Source of the DNA: Gemmobacter aquarius
GTDB taxonomy: Bacteria; Pseudomonadota; Alphaproteobacteria; Rhodobacterales; Rhodobacteraceae
Reading direction: 5' to 3'
Length of the DNA stretch: 64,000 bases
NCBI RefSeq assembly: GCF_003060865.1
Contig: NZ_CP028918.1
Location: 256,001-320,000, forward strand
Shown: positions 35,309-44,558 of the stretch, piece by piece
Layout: the number at the start of each line of letters is the position of its first letter
How positions within the stretch are numbered: position 1 is the stretch's first letter
Made by a program: the position numbers and the translations under genes
The notes under the pieces: model-generated
What the model was told of the DNA's origin: nothing
The model's database searches: none
What the model saw: only the letters and a program-made list of their open reading frames with translations

Positions 35309-36145
35309 GTGGTTTCGCGGCTTCCCGGCGCGATCATCCGCGCGATACTGGTGATGGCTTTGGCCGTCCTGCCTTCGGTTGTCTTGCCGGGGGTTTCGGT
35401 CGATTCCAAACAGATGGCTGCATTGGTGGCGCTGTTCGTCGGGCTGATGATCTTTTTCGAATACAAGGCCGAAGCGCCGAGCCTGATCGAGTTCCGTGAT
35501 GCGCCGCCGTTCAATTCCTGCCGCTTCGGTCTGCTCTTTGCTGTGGTGGCGCTGCTGAGCCTTGTCGAGCGCGACGAGGTGGCGCCCGGTTCGCTGGGCG
35601 GGTTGGTGTCGGCGGTTGGCGCCTTGTTCGGACATATGCTGGATTTCAACGGCAGTCCGGTGCGGATGGCGGCCCTGTTGCTGGAAGGCGGAATCGACAG
35701 TGTCGCATGGCCTGCGCTGCGGTCGGCGGCGGGGCTGGCCTATGCAGTGGGGTTCTGCGGGACCGGGCTTGTGGTTTTGCTGCTGGTCAGCGCGGGGTGG
35801 CCGTGGCGGGGGCAGGCGTTCAACGTCTGGGTAAACCTGCCGACCTTTGATCCGACGACGGGCAAGGATGTTGTCAGCCGCTTGCGGCGCGATGCGGGGA
35901 TTAACCTTTTGTTAGGGTTTTTCCTGCCATTCGTGATCCCGGCGGTGGTGCGTTTCGGGCTGGGCGGGATCGGGGCCGAGGCATTCTTGTCGCCGCAGAC
36001 GCTGATATGGACAATGGCGGCATGGGTTTTCATTCCGGCTTCGCTGGTGTTGCGCGGTGTGGCGATGCTGCGCGTGGCGCAGATGGTGCGCCAGAAGCGG
36101 CGGGCTTCGGCGCTGGCCTACGACGAGGCATTCTTCGCGGCCTGA
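35309..36145 (+). CDS. Conserved-looking membrane protein, unknown function
   Basis: A protein of about 278 residues with roughly seven membrane helices: AIIRAILVMALAVLPSVVL, MAALVALFVGLMIFF and LLFAVVALLSL at the N-terminus, and LLLGFFLPFVIPAVV and WVFIPASLVLRGVAM near the C-terminus. A soluble segment around residues 185-205 (NVWVNLPTFDPTTGKD) may face outwards. No family was recognised. The GTG at 35309 after AAAGG is my choice; a TTG at 35264 is possible. It runs into the next gene, whose start is 11 bases beyond its stop. Confidence 0.55.
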   Translation: MVSRLPGAIIRAILVMALAVLPSVVLPGVSVDSKQMAALVALFVGLMIFFEYKAEAPSLIEFRDAPPFNSCRFGLLFAVVALLSLVERDEVAPGSLGGLVSAVGALFGHMLDFNGSPVRMAALLLEGGIDSVAWPALRSAAGLAYAVGFCGTGLVVLLLVSAGWPWRGQAFNVWVNLPTFDPTTGKDVVSRLRRDAGINLLLGFFLPFVIPAVVRFGLGGIGAEAFLSPQTLIWTMAAWVFIPASLVLRGVAMLRVAQMVRQKRRASALAYDEAFFAA

Positions 36146-36156
36146 TCGCGCTGGCG

Positions 36157-37205
36157 ATGCTGGCCTTTCCACTGGCGGGCGGGGCGGGGGCCGAGGAACG
36201 GTTGCGCGTCGCCACCTGGAACATCGGGCTGGAACGGGACGGGCCGGGGCTGCTTTTGCGCGACATCACGGGCGGCAAGGACGCGCAGGTTCTGGCATCG
36301 GTCGCGGTGCTGGCGGCGCTGGATGCCGATGTGGTGCTGCTGACCGGATTTGACCATGACGCGGGGCTGGCGGCGCTGGATGCGTTCAGGGACGCTTTGG
36401 CCAAGGGCGGGGTAGCTTACGGCTACCGTTTCGCGCTGAACCCGAACACCGGCGTGCCGACGGGGCTGGACATCGACGGCAACGGGCGGTCGGGCGAGGC
36501 GCGGGACGCGCAGGGCTGGGGCAAGTTTCGCGGGGCGGGCGGAATGGCGGTGCTGTCGCGCCTGCCGGTCGATGTTGCCGGGGTGCGGGATTTCTCGAAG
36601 CTGTTGTGGCGCGATCTGCCGGACGCGCAATTGCCCGGAGACATGGCGGCGCAGAACCTGCAAGGGCAGCGGCTTTCGACCACGGGGCATTGGGATGTGC
36701 CGCTGGTCTTGCCGGACGGGGGGGCGCTGCATCTTTGGGCGTGGCACGCGACGCCGCCGGTGTTTGACGGCCCCGAGGACCGGAACGGGCGGCGCAACCA
36801 TGACGAGGCAGCGTTCTGGCTGGCCTATCTGGACGGGCGGATCGGCATGGCCCCCCCGCGCGGTTCGTGCTTTTGGGGGATGCCAACCTGGACCCGGTAA
36901 AGGGGGACGGTCGGCCCGCCGCGTTGCTGGCGCTGCTGGGTGATGCGCGGCTGGCCGATCCGGTGGGGGCAGAGGATACGGTGGATTATGGCCCGCCGCT
37001 TGGTGCGCTGCGGCTGGATTACGTGCTGCCTGCGGCGGGTCTGACGGTGGCGGGGGCGAAGGCGGGGGCGGGGGCGGTGGCGGTGGCGGGGGCGGGGGTA
37101 CTTCGGCCGGACGGTCTGGCGGAGGGGCTGGCGGCTGCGCTCAGGCTTTCATCGCGTCACTGGCCGGTATGGGTCGATCTGGTGCTGCCTTCGGGGCGGT
37201 CTTGA
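36157..37205 (+). pseudogene. Endonuclease/exonuclease/phosphatase-family protein, frameshifted
   Basis: The EEP fold reads in two frames. The first has RLRVATWNIGLERDGPGLL, VLLTGFDHD, WGKFRGAGGMAVLSRLPV and NGRRNHDEAAFWLAYLDGR. The second resumes with LLGDANLDPVKGDGR (the catalytic GD-N motif), LRLDYVLP and SRHWPVWVDLVLP. The break is a run of seven C at 36851-36857; an eighth C would give APPARFVLLGDANLDP and a protein of about 349 residues. Every motif is intact, so an artefact or recent mutation is likely. A short hydrophobic N-terminus suggests export. The 3' end overlaps the convergent LytTR gene by 65 bases. Confidence 0.85.
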
Positions 37206-38049
37206 CCAGCCAGTCGATCACCTCGGCCTGACGGGGGAGCGCGACCTTGGCCTCGCCGCCGAAGGTGAGGTCGAGCACCAGTTCGCGCCCCTTGCGCCGG
37301 TGTGCCAGAACCGCACGACGCGCCACCCAATGCGAGCGGTGGACGCGCAGGCCCAACCCTTGGGGCAATTGGACGAGCAGCGCCGAGAAAGGGCCGGGCA
37401 CGTCGTAGCTGTGGGTGTCGGTGACGATGCCGACGTAATTGCCCTGCGCTTCGATGTGCAGGATGGTTTCGGGCGGGATGTCGTGCCCGCCCGCCTGGAG
37501 CCGCGCGTGCGACTGGGCGGCGGGTTCCGAGATGGCGGGGTCTTTGCGGAGTTCCTGAAGGATGCGCGGCAGCAACAGCCAGATCACCAGTTGCAACGCA
37601 ATCTCGATCACGACGAAGTAGAACACCGTCAGCACGGCAAAGATCTTGGCGCTGATCCGTTCCACACCTGTCAGATAGAAGACCGTCGCCTCGCTTGCCG
37701 CAAGGCCGAGTGCCGAGACGGTCAGCACCACATACCAGTGCGATATGACGACGGCGCGGCCTTTGCCGCCGAAGATCGCATCGGCAAGGGTGTAAAAGCC
37801 GATAAGGCCGAGGGCGACGACCAGAACCCCCGCGCCGTATTGCGTCAATCTGATGCCGAGCGGGGTCGTGGTGGACTGGCCGCTCGGGTCCAGCAGGGTA
37901 AGGCCCATCCACATCAGAACGTAAAGGGCGATCAGATAGCGGTGCAACATGGCGCGCGCGGATTCGAACCGGCGCATCCGCAGGGTTTCGCCATTGACGA
38001 GGCGCAGGTGCAGGCCTTCGCCCGTCGGGTTTTTCGAGGCGCGGCGCAT
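37141..38049 (-). CDS. Membrane-bound LytTR transcriptional regulator, first copy
   Basis: A 302-residue protein. Four predicted membrane helices (about 35-55, 65-90, 103-125, 135-160) are followed by a C-terminal LytTR DNA-binding domain (about 195-285): ILHIEAQGNYVGIVTDTHSY, LGLRVHRSHWVARRAVL and a basic strand. No receiver domain is present, so it looks like a one-component sensor that binds DNA from the membrane. Its start overlaps the stop of the second copy by one base (TGATG). The 3' end overlaps the EEP gene on the other strand. Confidence 0.82.
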   Translation of the reverse strand: MRRASKNPTGEGLHLRLVNGETLRMRRFESARAMLHRYLIALYVLMWMGLTLLDPSGQSTTTPLGIRLTQYGAGVLVVALGLIGFYTLADAIFGGKGRAVVISHWYVVLTVSALGLAASEATVFYLTGVERISAKIFAVLTVFYFVVIEIALQLVIWLLLPRILQELRKDPAISEPAAQSHARLQAGGHDIPPETILHIEAQGNYVGIVTDTHSYDVPGPFSALLVQLPQGLGLRVHRSHWVARRAVLAHRRKGRELVLDLTFGGEAKVALPRQAEVIDWLVKTAPKAAPDRPIPASDAMKA

Positions 38050-38972
38050 CACGGCGCATCGCTGCGCGGCAGGCCGAGGCCGGTCAGCCAATTGCGGACC
38101 GCATGCCGCCGGGTGACGGCGACCGGAACGGTCTGGCCGCCCTTGAGGCGCAGGGTGATATCGCGCCCCTTGGCCTGCCAGCCGACCAGCGCCGAGGCGG
38201 CGACCCAATGCGAGCGGTGCACCTGCATGCCCAGCGGGTCCGGCAACTGGCCTACCAGATCGGACAGCGGGCCGGGCAACAGAGCCGTGCGGTCGTTGGC
38301 CCGCAGATGGACGTAGTTTCCGTCCGCTTGCAGGTGGATCAGCGCCTGAAACGGAAAGCTGACCCCGTCGGCTTCGAGGAACCCATCGGGCAGGGGCGGG
38401 GCCGGGCGCGCCGGTGTGCGGGGCGTTTCGGTCATCCAGAGTGCGGGATCGGATTCGGCAAGCGTGCGGATCGGAAGGCCGCGCAACTCGGCCAGGATAA
38501 GGGGGATCAGCCGGTGGTTGACGATGGTGGCTGCAAGTTCGGCGACGAGGTAATGGAACACCAAAAGAAGGGTGAGCCGCGTCAGGTTTTCGCTGAAGTC
38601 GGGCACGAACATCCGCAGCAAGCTCTCGCCCACGATCACCGAGCAGAGCGTGGAGGCGAAGAGGATCGGCGACAGGTGGATCGAGAAAGAGCCGCGCCTT
38701 TTGGCGATACGGGCGCAGGCCGCAAAGCCCGACATCGCGGCGAGCATGAAGGCGGTCATCGAGCAGACGTAGATCGCGCCGCGCAATTCGACGGGCAGGC
38801 TGCGGGCGGCATCGTTGGTGTCGAGGCCGACGAGCACGAAGAGGATGACAAGGTAAAGCGACAGAAGATGCCGGTGCAGCACGATCACCTGCATCTCGCC
38901 CGGCAGGATGTGGAGCCTGCCGAGGCTGAGGAGATGCAAGGTGAGCGCGCCGTTGGCGGGGGGTGCGGTCAT
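38049..38972 (-). CDS. Membrane-bound LytTR transcriptional regulator, second copy
   Basis: A 307-residue paralogue of the next gene with the same layout: four membrane helices (about 30-50, 65-85, 97-115, 125-150), then a LytTR domain (about 200-295) with FQALIHLQADGNYVHLRAND and LGMQVHRSHWVAASALVGW. It is translationally coupled to the first copy. The two are divergent in sequence and so are not a recent duplication. Ligand and targets are unknown. Confidence 0.82.
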   Translation of the reverse strand: MTAPPANGALTLHLLSLGRLHILPGEMQVIVLHRHLLSLYLVILFVLVGLDTNDAARSLPVELRGAIYVCSMTAFMLAAMSGFAACARIAKRRGSFSIHLSPILFASTLCSVIVGESLLRMFVPDFSENLTRLTLLLVFHYLVAELAATIVNHRLIPLILAELRGLPIRTLAESDPALWMTETPRTPARPAPPLPDGFLEADGVSFPFQALIHLQADGNYVHLRANDRTALLPGPLSDLVGQLPDPLGMQVHRSHWVAASALVGWQAKGRDITLRLKGGQTVPVAVTRRHAVRNWLTGLGLPRSDAP

Positions 38973-39041
38973 GGCCGGTCCGCCTGCACGGGACGGGTCA
39001 CGCCGGGGGCGTATCGGACGTCAGGTCTGCGTTGCATCCTG

Positions 39042-39581
39042 TCAGGCCGCCGCGTCGGGGGATTGCAAGAGAAGGCCGCCGTCTGCCGCGAAGTGCTTGT
39101 CCTTACGCAGGTCCCTGAGGATGTAGCCCATCGTGTACTGCATCATGATGCTGGTCAGCAGCTCGGTCACGACGATGTAGAACACGAGCTTCATCGCGAA
39201 GTGCAGGGGCGTCGAACGGGGTATGCCGAAGAAGAACGGATCGAGCACATCGGCGCTGGCGACCGCGCAGGTGACTGTCAACACCAGAACCCAGGCCATC
39301 CGGACGCGGGGAATGGTTCCGGTGCGTCTGGCCCACCAGACGGCCACGTGCTTGCACAGCACGACGATCAGCACGCCGGCGAAAACCTCGATCGTGGCTA
39401 CGGCAAGGGTGAGTTCGGGTGTACGCACATCGCTGTCGCGGCCGATCGTGGCGACGAGGATCATGCATGCAAGGCCGAAGTAGAAGAAGAGCATGATGCG
39501 ATGCCGCGTCACGGCGTAGAATTCGCCTTCGTACAAGATAAATTCGGGCCCAAGAGGGACCTTCACCACTGACATCTTCAT
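39042..39581 (-). CDS. Membrane protein related to the LytTR pair but lacking LytTR
   Basis: A 179-residue protein with the same N-terminal pattern (YAVTRHRIMLFFYFGLACMIL, then three more helices) as the two LytTR proteins downstream. It ends after MQYTMGYILRDLRKDKHFAADGG with no DNA-binding domain. It is the first gene of the three-gene unit, 69 bases before the second. It may act as a partner or inhibitor of the regulators. A TGATT/AT-rich stretch upstream (about 39590-39670) is a likely promoter area. Confidence 0.6.
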   Translation of the reverse strand: MKMSVVKVPLGPEFILYEGEFYAVTRHRIMLFFYFGLACMILVATIGRDSDVRTPELTLAVATIEVFAGVLIVVLCKHVAVWWARRTGTIPRVRMAWVLVLTVTCAVASADVLDPFFFGIPRSTPLHFAMKLVFYIVVTELLTSIMMQYTMGYILRDLRKDKHFAADGGLLLQSPDAAA

Positions 39582-39786
39582 CGTAACGACCCCTAACCCC
39601 GCAAAGGTAGCATTCCCTAATAACGGGGCAACCATTCTTTTGGATAGCTTTGATTGACAAGTATTAACGAAGCCTTCCGGCAACGCTGCGTGGCAAGCGG
39701 GAGCAGACAGTTGCCTTGACCGCGCGGGGCCAAGCGGCTAGGCCACGGGCCAACGATTTTTCCGATGTTTTGCAGGAGCGCGCGCC

Positions 39787-40893
39787 GTGGCAAACCCTTC
39801 CATCCTTATCCTTGCCGGTGACGGTATCGGCCCCGAGGTCATGGCCGAGGTGAAGAAGATCATCGGCTGGTTCGGCACCAAGCGGGGCGTTACCTTTGAC
39901 GTGACCGAAGATCTGGTGGGCGGTTGCGCCTATGACGCGCATGGCACGCCCCTGACCGATGCCACCATGGCCAAGGCGCAAGAGGTAGACGCGGTGCTTC
40001 TGGGCGCCGTGGGCGGGCCGAAATACGACGTGCTCGATTTCAGCGTGAAGCCCGAGCGCGGGCTGTTGCGGCTGCGCAAGGAGATGGACCTGTTTTCCAA
40101 CTTGCGCCCCGCGCAGTGCTTTGACGCGCTGGCCGATTTCTCGTCGCTGAAAAAGGATGTGGTCGCGGGGCTGGATATCGTCATCGTGCGCGAATTGACC
40201 AGCGGGGTCTATTTCGGCGAGCCGCGCGGGATTTTCACCGAAGGCAACGAGCGCGTGGGGATCAACACCCAGCGTTATACCGAATCCGAGATCGCCCGCG
40301 TGGCGCGGTCGGCGTTTGAACTCGCCCGCCGCCGCAACAACAAGGTTTGCTCGATGGAGAAGGCCAATGTGATGGAATCGGGGATTCTGTGGCGGCAGGT
40401 CGTGCAGGAAGTGCATGACAAGGAATATGCCGATGTCGAGTTGACCCACATGTATGCCGATGCGGGCGCGATGCAGCTGTGCCGCTGGCCCAAGCAGTTC
40501 GACGTGATCGTGACCGACAACCTGTTCGGCGACCTGTTGTCGGACATGGCCGCGATGCTGACCGGATCGTTGGGGATGCTGCCTTCGGCGTCGCTGGGGT
40601 TGCCGATGGAGAACGGGCGGCCCAAGGCGCTTTATGAACCCGTGCACGGTTCGGCCCCCGACATCGCGGGGCAGGGCAAGGCGAACCCGATCGCCTGCGT
40701 GCTGAGTTTTGCAATGGCGCTGCGCTATTCGTTCGACATGGGCGACGAGGCCGCGCGGGTCGAGAAGGCCGTGGAAAAGGTGCTGGCGGATGGTGTCCGC
40801 ACCGCAGACCTGATGGGCCCCGAAGGCGGCGTGCCGGTGTCAACCAGCCAGATGGGCGATGCGATCATCGCCGCACTCGACGCGTCGCTTTGA
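39787..40893 (+). CDS. leuB: 3-isopropylmalate dehydrogenase
   Basis: A 368-residue enzyme that oxidatively decarboxylates 3-isopropylmalate in leucine synthesis. Motifs: [44 protein letters not shown], the catalytic Tyr in [14 protein letters not shown], and the metal and NAD site [28 protein letters not shown], with [18 protein letters not shown]. The start is a GTG at 39787, eight bases after CAGGAG. It is separated from leuCD by four unrelated genes and followed by its own terminator. Confidence 0.97.
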   Translation: MANPSILILAGDGIGPEVMAEVKKIIGWFGTKRGVTFDVTEDLVGGCAYDAHGTPLTDATMAKAQEVDAVLLGAVGGPKYDVLDFSVKPERGLLRLRKEMDLFSNLRPAQCFDALADFSSLKKDVVAGLDIVIVRELTSGVYFGEPRGIFTEGNERVGINTQRYTESEIARVARSAFELARRRNNKVCSMEKANVMESGILWRQVVQEVHDKEYADVELTHMYADAGAMQLCRWPKQFDVIVTDNLFGDLLSDMAAMLTGSLGMLPSASLGLPMENGRPKALYEPVHGSAPDIAGQGKANPIACVLSFAMALRYSFDMGDEAARVEKAVEKVLADGVRTADLMGPEGGVPVSTSQMGDAIIAALDASL

Positions 40894-40908
40894 TCGGCAA
40901 AGATACGC

Positions 40909-40940
40909 AAGGGGGCGGCGGTTTGCGGCCCCCTTCGTCT
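40909..40940 (+). terminator. Probable terminator of leuB
   Basis: AAGGGGGC (40909-40916) pairs perfectly with GCCCCCTT (40928-40935), followed by a weak pyrimidine tract CGTCTT. Confidence 0.65.
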
Positions 40941-41007
40941 TGCACCTGCCGCGTGTGCAGGACTAAAGGGTGTGGTAACGGTTTCACACACCCAAGCGGA
41001 ACATCCC

Positions 41008-41967
41008 ATGCACAGCAATCTGCGCGGCGCGCTTTTGTCCCTTGCCTCATTCGGGGTTTACGCCACGCATGATGTGATCGTGAAGGCGCTGGGGGCAAGC
41101 TATGCGCCGTTCCAGATCATCTTCTTTGCGGGGCTGCTGGGCTTTCCGCTGATCACCATCATGCTGATGAGCGACCGCACGGATGGCACGCTGATCCCCA
41201 AACATCCGTGGTGGACGGCGATCCGCACGGTTTCGGCGGTGCTGACGGGGTTGGGCGGGTTCTATGCCTTTTCGGTGCTGCCCATGGCGCAGTGCTATGC
41301 GATCTTTTTCGCAATGCCGATCCTGATCACGCTTCTGGCCATTCCGCTTCTGGGCGAGCGGATCGGTTTTCACCGTGGCATCGCGGTTTTCGTGGGTCTG
41401 GCGGGTGTGCTGGTCGTGCTGCAACCGGGCGAGGTGGAGTTCAGCCTTGGCCATCTGGCGGCGCTGTCGGCGGCGTTCATGGGGGCGCTGACGTCGGTCA
41501 TCGTGCGAAAGGTGGGCAAGGCCGAACGGTCGATCGTGCTTATGCTTTATCCTATGGTCGCCAATTTCGTGGTGATGGGGGCGGCCCTGCCGTTCTTTTA
41601 CGAACCGATGCCGCTGGAACATCTGGGGATGCTGGGGGCCATGGCGGCGATGGGGCTGATCGGGGGCTTGCTGTCGATCTATGCCTATCGGGCTGCGCCT
41701 GCGGTGATCGTGGCACCGATGCAGTATTCGCAGATGCTGTGGGCGGTGTTTTACGGTTGGTTGTTCTTTAGCGAGTCGCTCGACTGGAACACCGCTCTGG
41801 GCAGCGCGGTCATCATTGCCTCGGGCATGTATATCGTGCTGCGCGAGGGGACGCCTGCGGTTTCGACCAACCGTCCGGTGCTGGAAAACCGCTCGCGGCT
41901 GGACACGGGCATGCAACCGCGCATCGGGGCATGGCTGCGGCTGTTCGAGCGCCGGTCGGGTGGCTGA
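41008..41967 (+). CDS. DMT-superfamily transporter (EamA family)
   Basis: A 319-residue permease with ten predicted membrane helices in two EamA repeats. It opens NLRGALLSLASFGVYATHDVIVKALG; the second repeat begins GHLAALSAAFMGALTSVIVRKVG and ends YSQMLWAVFYGWLFFSESLDW. Such proteins export amino acids, purines or other metabolites; the substrate is not predictable. It ends 68 bases before tRNA-Pro. Confidence 0.88.
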   Translation: MHSNLRGALLSLASFGVYATHDVIVKALGASYAPFQIIFFAGLLGFPLITIMLMSDRTDGTLIPKHPWWTAIRTVSAVLTGLGGFYAFSVLPMAQCYAIFFAMPILITLLAIPLLGERIGFHRGIAVFVGLAGVLVVLQPGEVEFSLGHLAALSAAFMGALTSVIVRKVGKAERSIVLMLYPMVANFVVMGAALPFFYEPMPLEHLGMLGAMAAMGLIGGLLSIYAYRAAPAVIVAPMQYSQMLWAVFYGWLFFSESLDWNTALGSAVIIASGMYIVLREGTPAVSTNRPVLENRSRLDTGMQPRIGAWLRLFERRSGG

Positions 41968-42035
41968 ATTCGGCGCGCTATCTTGCGCGGGGTCTTGCAA
42001 AGGCGGCGCGGTGCCTGTAACCCCCTGCCCACGGT

Positions 42036-42112
42036 CGGAGCGTAGCGCAGTCTGGTAGCGCACCTGCTTCGGGAGCAGGGGGTCGGAGGTTCGAATCCTC
42101 TCGCTCCGACCA
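42036..42112 (+). tRNA. tRNA-Pro (anticodon CGG)
   Basis: A 77-base cloverleaf. The acceptor stem CGGAGCG pairs with CGCTCCG, then A and an encoded CCA. The D arm is GCGCAGTCTGGTAGCGC, the anticodon stem CCTGC/GCAGG has loop TTCGGGA (anticodon CGG), and the T arm GGAGG-TTCGAAT-CCTCT is canonical. Confidence 0.97.
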
Positions 42113-42261
42113 ATTCAAAAATCCCGATAATGCAATCACTTGAGAAAGTTGCGGACTATAGTTCCGGAACGGTTTGCCGGACCGGCTGTGTGAAGTAGCC
42201 GGCCATGAGTCGTGTCAGGCTGGACTTTCATTCCGTCACCTGCCTTGAGTGCGCCGCGTTT

Positions 42262-43026
42262 CTAAAACCGCAAAAGCCCGCGCAACTGGGTGGCCACGCT
42301 GCGAAGCTCGGGGACGAGCCGTGCCGCAACATCGGCAATCGGCTCGGGTCCGGCCGCGAGCCCGACGTTCAGCGCCGCTATGACTCGACCGCGAGCGTTC
42401 ACCAAGGGAACGGCGACCGAGCACAGACCGAGTTCAACTTCCTGGTCGATGACGGCAAATCCTTGCTCGCGCACTTTGCTGATCTCTGAAACAACCGCTT
42501 CGGGATCGGTCAGGGTATAGGGTGTGCGGGGCGTCAGCGGAGCTGACCCGATCAACTCTTTCGCCGCCGGTGCGGGCAATGCCGCAAGCATCACGCGGCC
42601 CATGCTGGTGCAATAGGCGGGCAGGCGGCTGCCCGGCATGAGGCTGATCGACATGACCTTGCGCTGCGCGGCACGCGCGACATAGACGATCTCGGCCCCG
42701 TCGAGGATCGACACCGACGAGCTTTCACCGATCCGGTCGGACAGCGTATCAAGCGCCGGTTGCACGATGGCGGGCATCGGCATGGAGGCAAGGCAGGCCG
42801 TTCCAAGTCGCAGCACCCGGGGTGTGAGGGTGAAGAACTTGCCGTCCCAGTCGGCATATCCGTGATGGGCCAATGTCAGCAGGCAGCGGCGGGCCGTGGC
42901 ACGGTCGAGGCCCGAGGCGGCGGCTACCCCGGTGATGGACTGGCGCGGCGTATCTGTCCCGAAGGTCTCGATCACCGCGAGCCCTTTGGCCAACCCGCCC
43001 ATGATGTCGCGTTCGGTGATCGCCAT
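42262..43026 (-). CDS. IclR-family regulator (PcaR/PobR type)
   Basis: A 254-residue IclR protein. The N-terminal winged helix (about 10-75) reads GGLAKGLAVIETFG, SITGVAAASGLDRATARRCLLTL and GYADWDGKFFTLTPRVLRLG, the pattern of the PcaR/PcaU/PobR group. The C-terminal ligand domain has IVYVARAAQRKVMSISL, RLPAYCTSMGRVMLAAL and VDQEVELGLCSVAVPL-type motifs. It is divergent from pcaI with 129 bases between them, so it probably controls the CoA-transferase operon in response to beta-ketoadipate or a related acid. Confidence 0.9.
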   Translation of the reverse strand: MAITERDIMGGLAKGLAVIETFGTDTPRQSITGVAAASGLDRATARRCLLTLAHHGYADWDGKFFTLTPRVLRLGTACLASMPMPAIVQPALDTLSDRIGESSSVSILDGAEIVYVARAAQRKVMSISLMPGSRLPAYCTSMGRVMLAALPAPAAKELIGSAPLTPRTPYTLTDPEAVVSEISKVREQGFAVIDQEVELGLCSVAVPLVNARGRVIAALNVGLAAGPEPIADVAARLVPELRSVATQLRGLLRF

Positions 43027-43040
43027 GCCCGTGCCCTGTC

Positions 43041-43073
43041 GTGCGATATGTCAACAAATTATGCATAGCGCAC
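43041..43073. promoter_or_regulatory. Operator candidate between iclR-type gene and pcaI
   Basis: GTGCGATATG and CATAGCGCAC form an inverted repeat (9 of 10 positions) spaced by 13 bases, immediately upstream of the regulator gene and about 80 bases upstream of pcaI. Size and place fit an IclR-type binding site serving both directions. Confidence 0.5.
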
Positions 43074-43155
43074 ATCGTGCATGGACGAAAGGGGGCCAGC
43101 GGCGATAAGCCTTGATGCGACCCTGCGGCCAGACTCGCGGGACTGGAGGTTTCGG

Positions 43156-43890
43156 ATGGACAAGACCCTTCCCGACCTTGCCACGGCAGTGGCAGGGATA
43201 TCGGACGGCATGACCGTGATGATCGGCGGCTTCGGCGGATCGGGCGCGCCGATCGAGCTGATCCACGCGCTGATCGACCGTTTCGTGGCGACGGGCCACC
43301 CGCGCGACCTGACGGTGGTGAACAACAACGCAGGCAACGGGCATGTCGGGTTGGCGGCGCTGATCGAGGCGGGAATGGTGAGGAAGCTGATCTGCTCGTT
43401 CCCGCGCTCGGCCGATCCGGTGGTTTTCACCGAGATGTATCTGGCTGGAAAGATCGAGCTGGAACTGGTCCCCCAGGGGACGCTCGCCGAACGCATCCGT
43501 GCGGGCGGGGCGGGCATTCCGGCGTTTTATACCCCGACAAGCTTTGGCACCGATCTAGCCAAGGGCAAACCCGTCGAGGTGTTCGACGGGCGCGCCTATG
43601 TGCAGGAACGCTGGCTTAAGGCCGATTATGCGCTGGTCAAGGCGCATCTGGGCGACCGCTTGGGCAACCTGACCTACCGGATGGCCGCGCGGAACTTCAA
43701 CCCGCTGATGTGTACCGCTGCCGCCGCAACAATCGTGCAGGTCAGCCGCATCGTCGAGGCGGGCGGGATCGACCCTGAATCGGTGATCACCCCCGGCATC
43801 TTCGTGCAGGGTCTGGTCGAGGTGCCGAACCCCGCGCAGGAAGAAATCCTGAACCGCGCCAATGCCCGATACCCCGAGGTGGCCGAATGA
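43156..43890 (+). CDS. pcaI: 3-oxoadipate CoA-transferase subunit A
   Basis: A 244-residue alpha subunit of a class I CoA transferase: DGMTVMIGGFGGSGAPIELIHALID, VVNNNAGNGHVGLAALIEAG and IPAFYTPTSFGTDLAKGKP. With PcaJ it activates 3-oxoadipate using succinyl-CoA. The start at 43156 is preceded by GGAGG at 43144-43148. Its stop overlaps the pcaJ start (ATGA), so the subunits are coupled. Context (PcaF, maleylacetate reductase) supports the oxoadipate assignment over acetoacetate. Confidence 0.92.
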   Translation: MDKTLPDLATAVAGISDGMTVMIGGFGGSGAPIELIHALIDRFVATGHPRDLTVVNNNAGNGHVGLAALIEAGMVRKLICSFPRSADPVVFTEMYLAGKIELELVPQGTLAERIRAGGAGIPAFYTPTSFGTDLAKGKPVEVFDGRAYVQERWLKADYALVKAHLGDRLGNLTYRMAARNFNPLMCTAAAATIVQVSRIVEAGGIDPESVITPGIFVQGLVEVPNPAQEEILNRANARYPEVAE

Positions 43891-44558
43891 CCGCGAAGCT
43901 TTCCCCCACGCAAATCGCATGGCGCGCCGCGCAGGACATCGAGGACGGCGCATATGTCAACCTCGGCATCGGCTTTCCCGAGATGGTCGCCAAATTCCAG
44001 CCACCGGGACGCGAGGCGATCTTTCACACTGAAAACGGTATTCTCGGCTTTGGCGAGGCTCCGCCCGCGGGGGACGAGGACTGGGACCTGATAAACGCAG
44101 GCAAGAAGGCTGTGACGATCAAGCCGGGCACGGCGTTCTTCCACCACGCCGACAGCTTTGCGATGGTGCGGGGCGGGCATCTCGACGTCGCGATCCTGGG
44201 TGCCTACGAGGTGGCCGAGACGGGCGATCTGGCGAATTGGTCCACGGGGCCAAGGGGCGTGCCAGCCGTGGGCGGGGCGATGGATCTTGTGCATGGCGCA
44301 AAGCGGGTGGCGGTGATCACCGACCATGTGACCAAGGATGGCAAGCCGAAACTGGTGCAGCGCTGCTCTTTGCCACTGACAGGCGTGGGCTGTGTGACAC
44401 GGATATATTCCAGCCTCGCCGTGATCGACATCGAAGGTGGACGGTTCGTCTTGCGCGAAAAGTTGCCTTCGCTGTCGATTGACGCATTGCAGGCCCTGAC
44501 AGGGGCGGAAATGCTCGTGCCCGCGCCCGTTGTCGACCTGACCGTTCCGGAGCTTTGA
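43887..44558 (+). CDS. pcaJ: 3-oxoadipate CoA-transferase subunit B
   Basis: A 223-residue beta subunit. The catalytic glutamate lies in the motif IFHTENGILGFGEAP (about 51), and YVNLGIGFPEMVAKF precedes it. LPLTGVGCVTRIYSSLAVIDIE is typical of the family. It overlaps pcaI by four bases and directly abuts pcaF. Confidence 0.93.
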   Translation: MTAKLSPTQIAWRAAQDIEDGAYVNLGIGFPEMVAKFQPPGREAIFHTENGILGFGEAPPAGDEDWDLINAGKKAVTIKPGTAFFHHADSFAMVRGGHLDVAILGAYEVAETGDLANWSTGPRGVPAVGGAMDLVHGAKRVAVITDHVTKDGKPKLVQRCSLPLTGVGCVTRIYSSLAVIDIEGGRFVLREKLPSLSIDALQALTGAEMLVPAPVVDLTVPEL

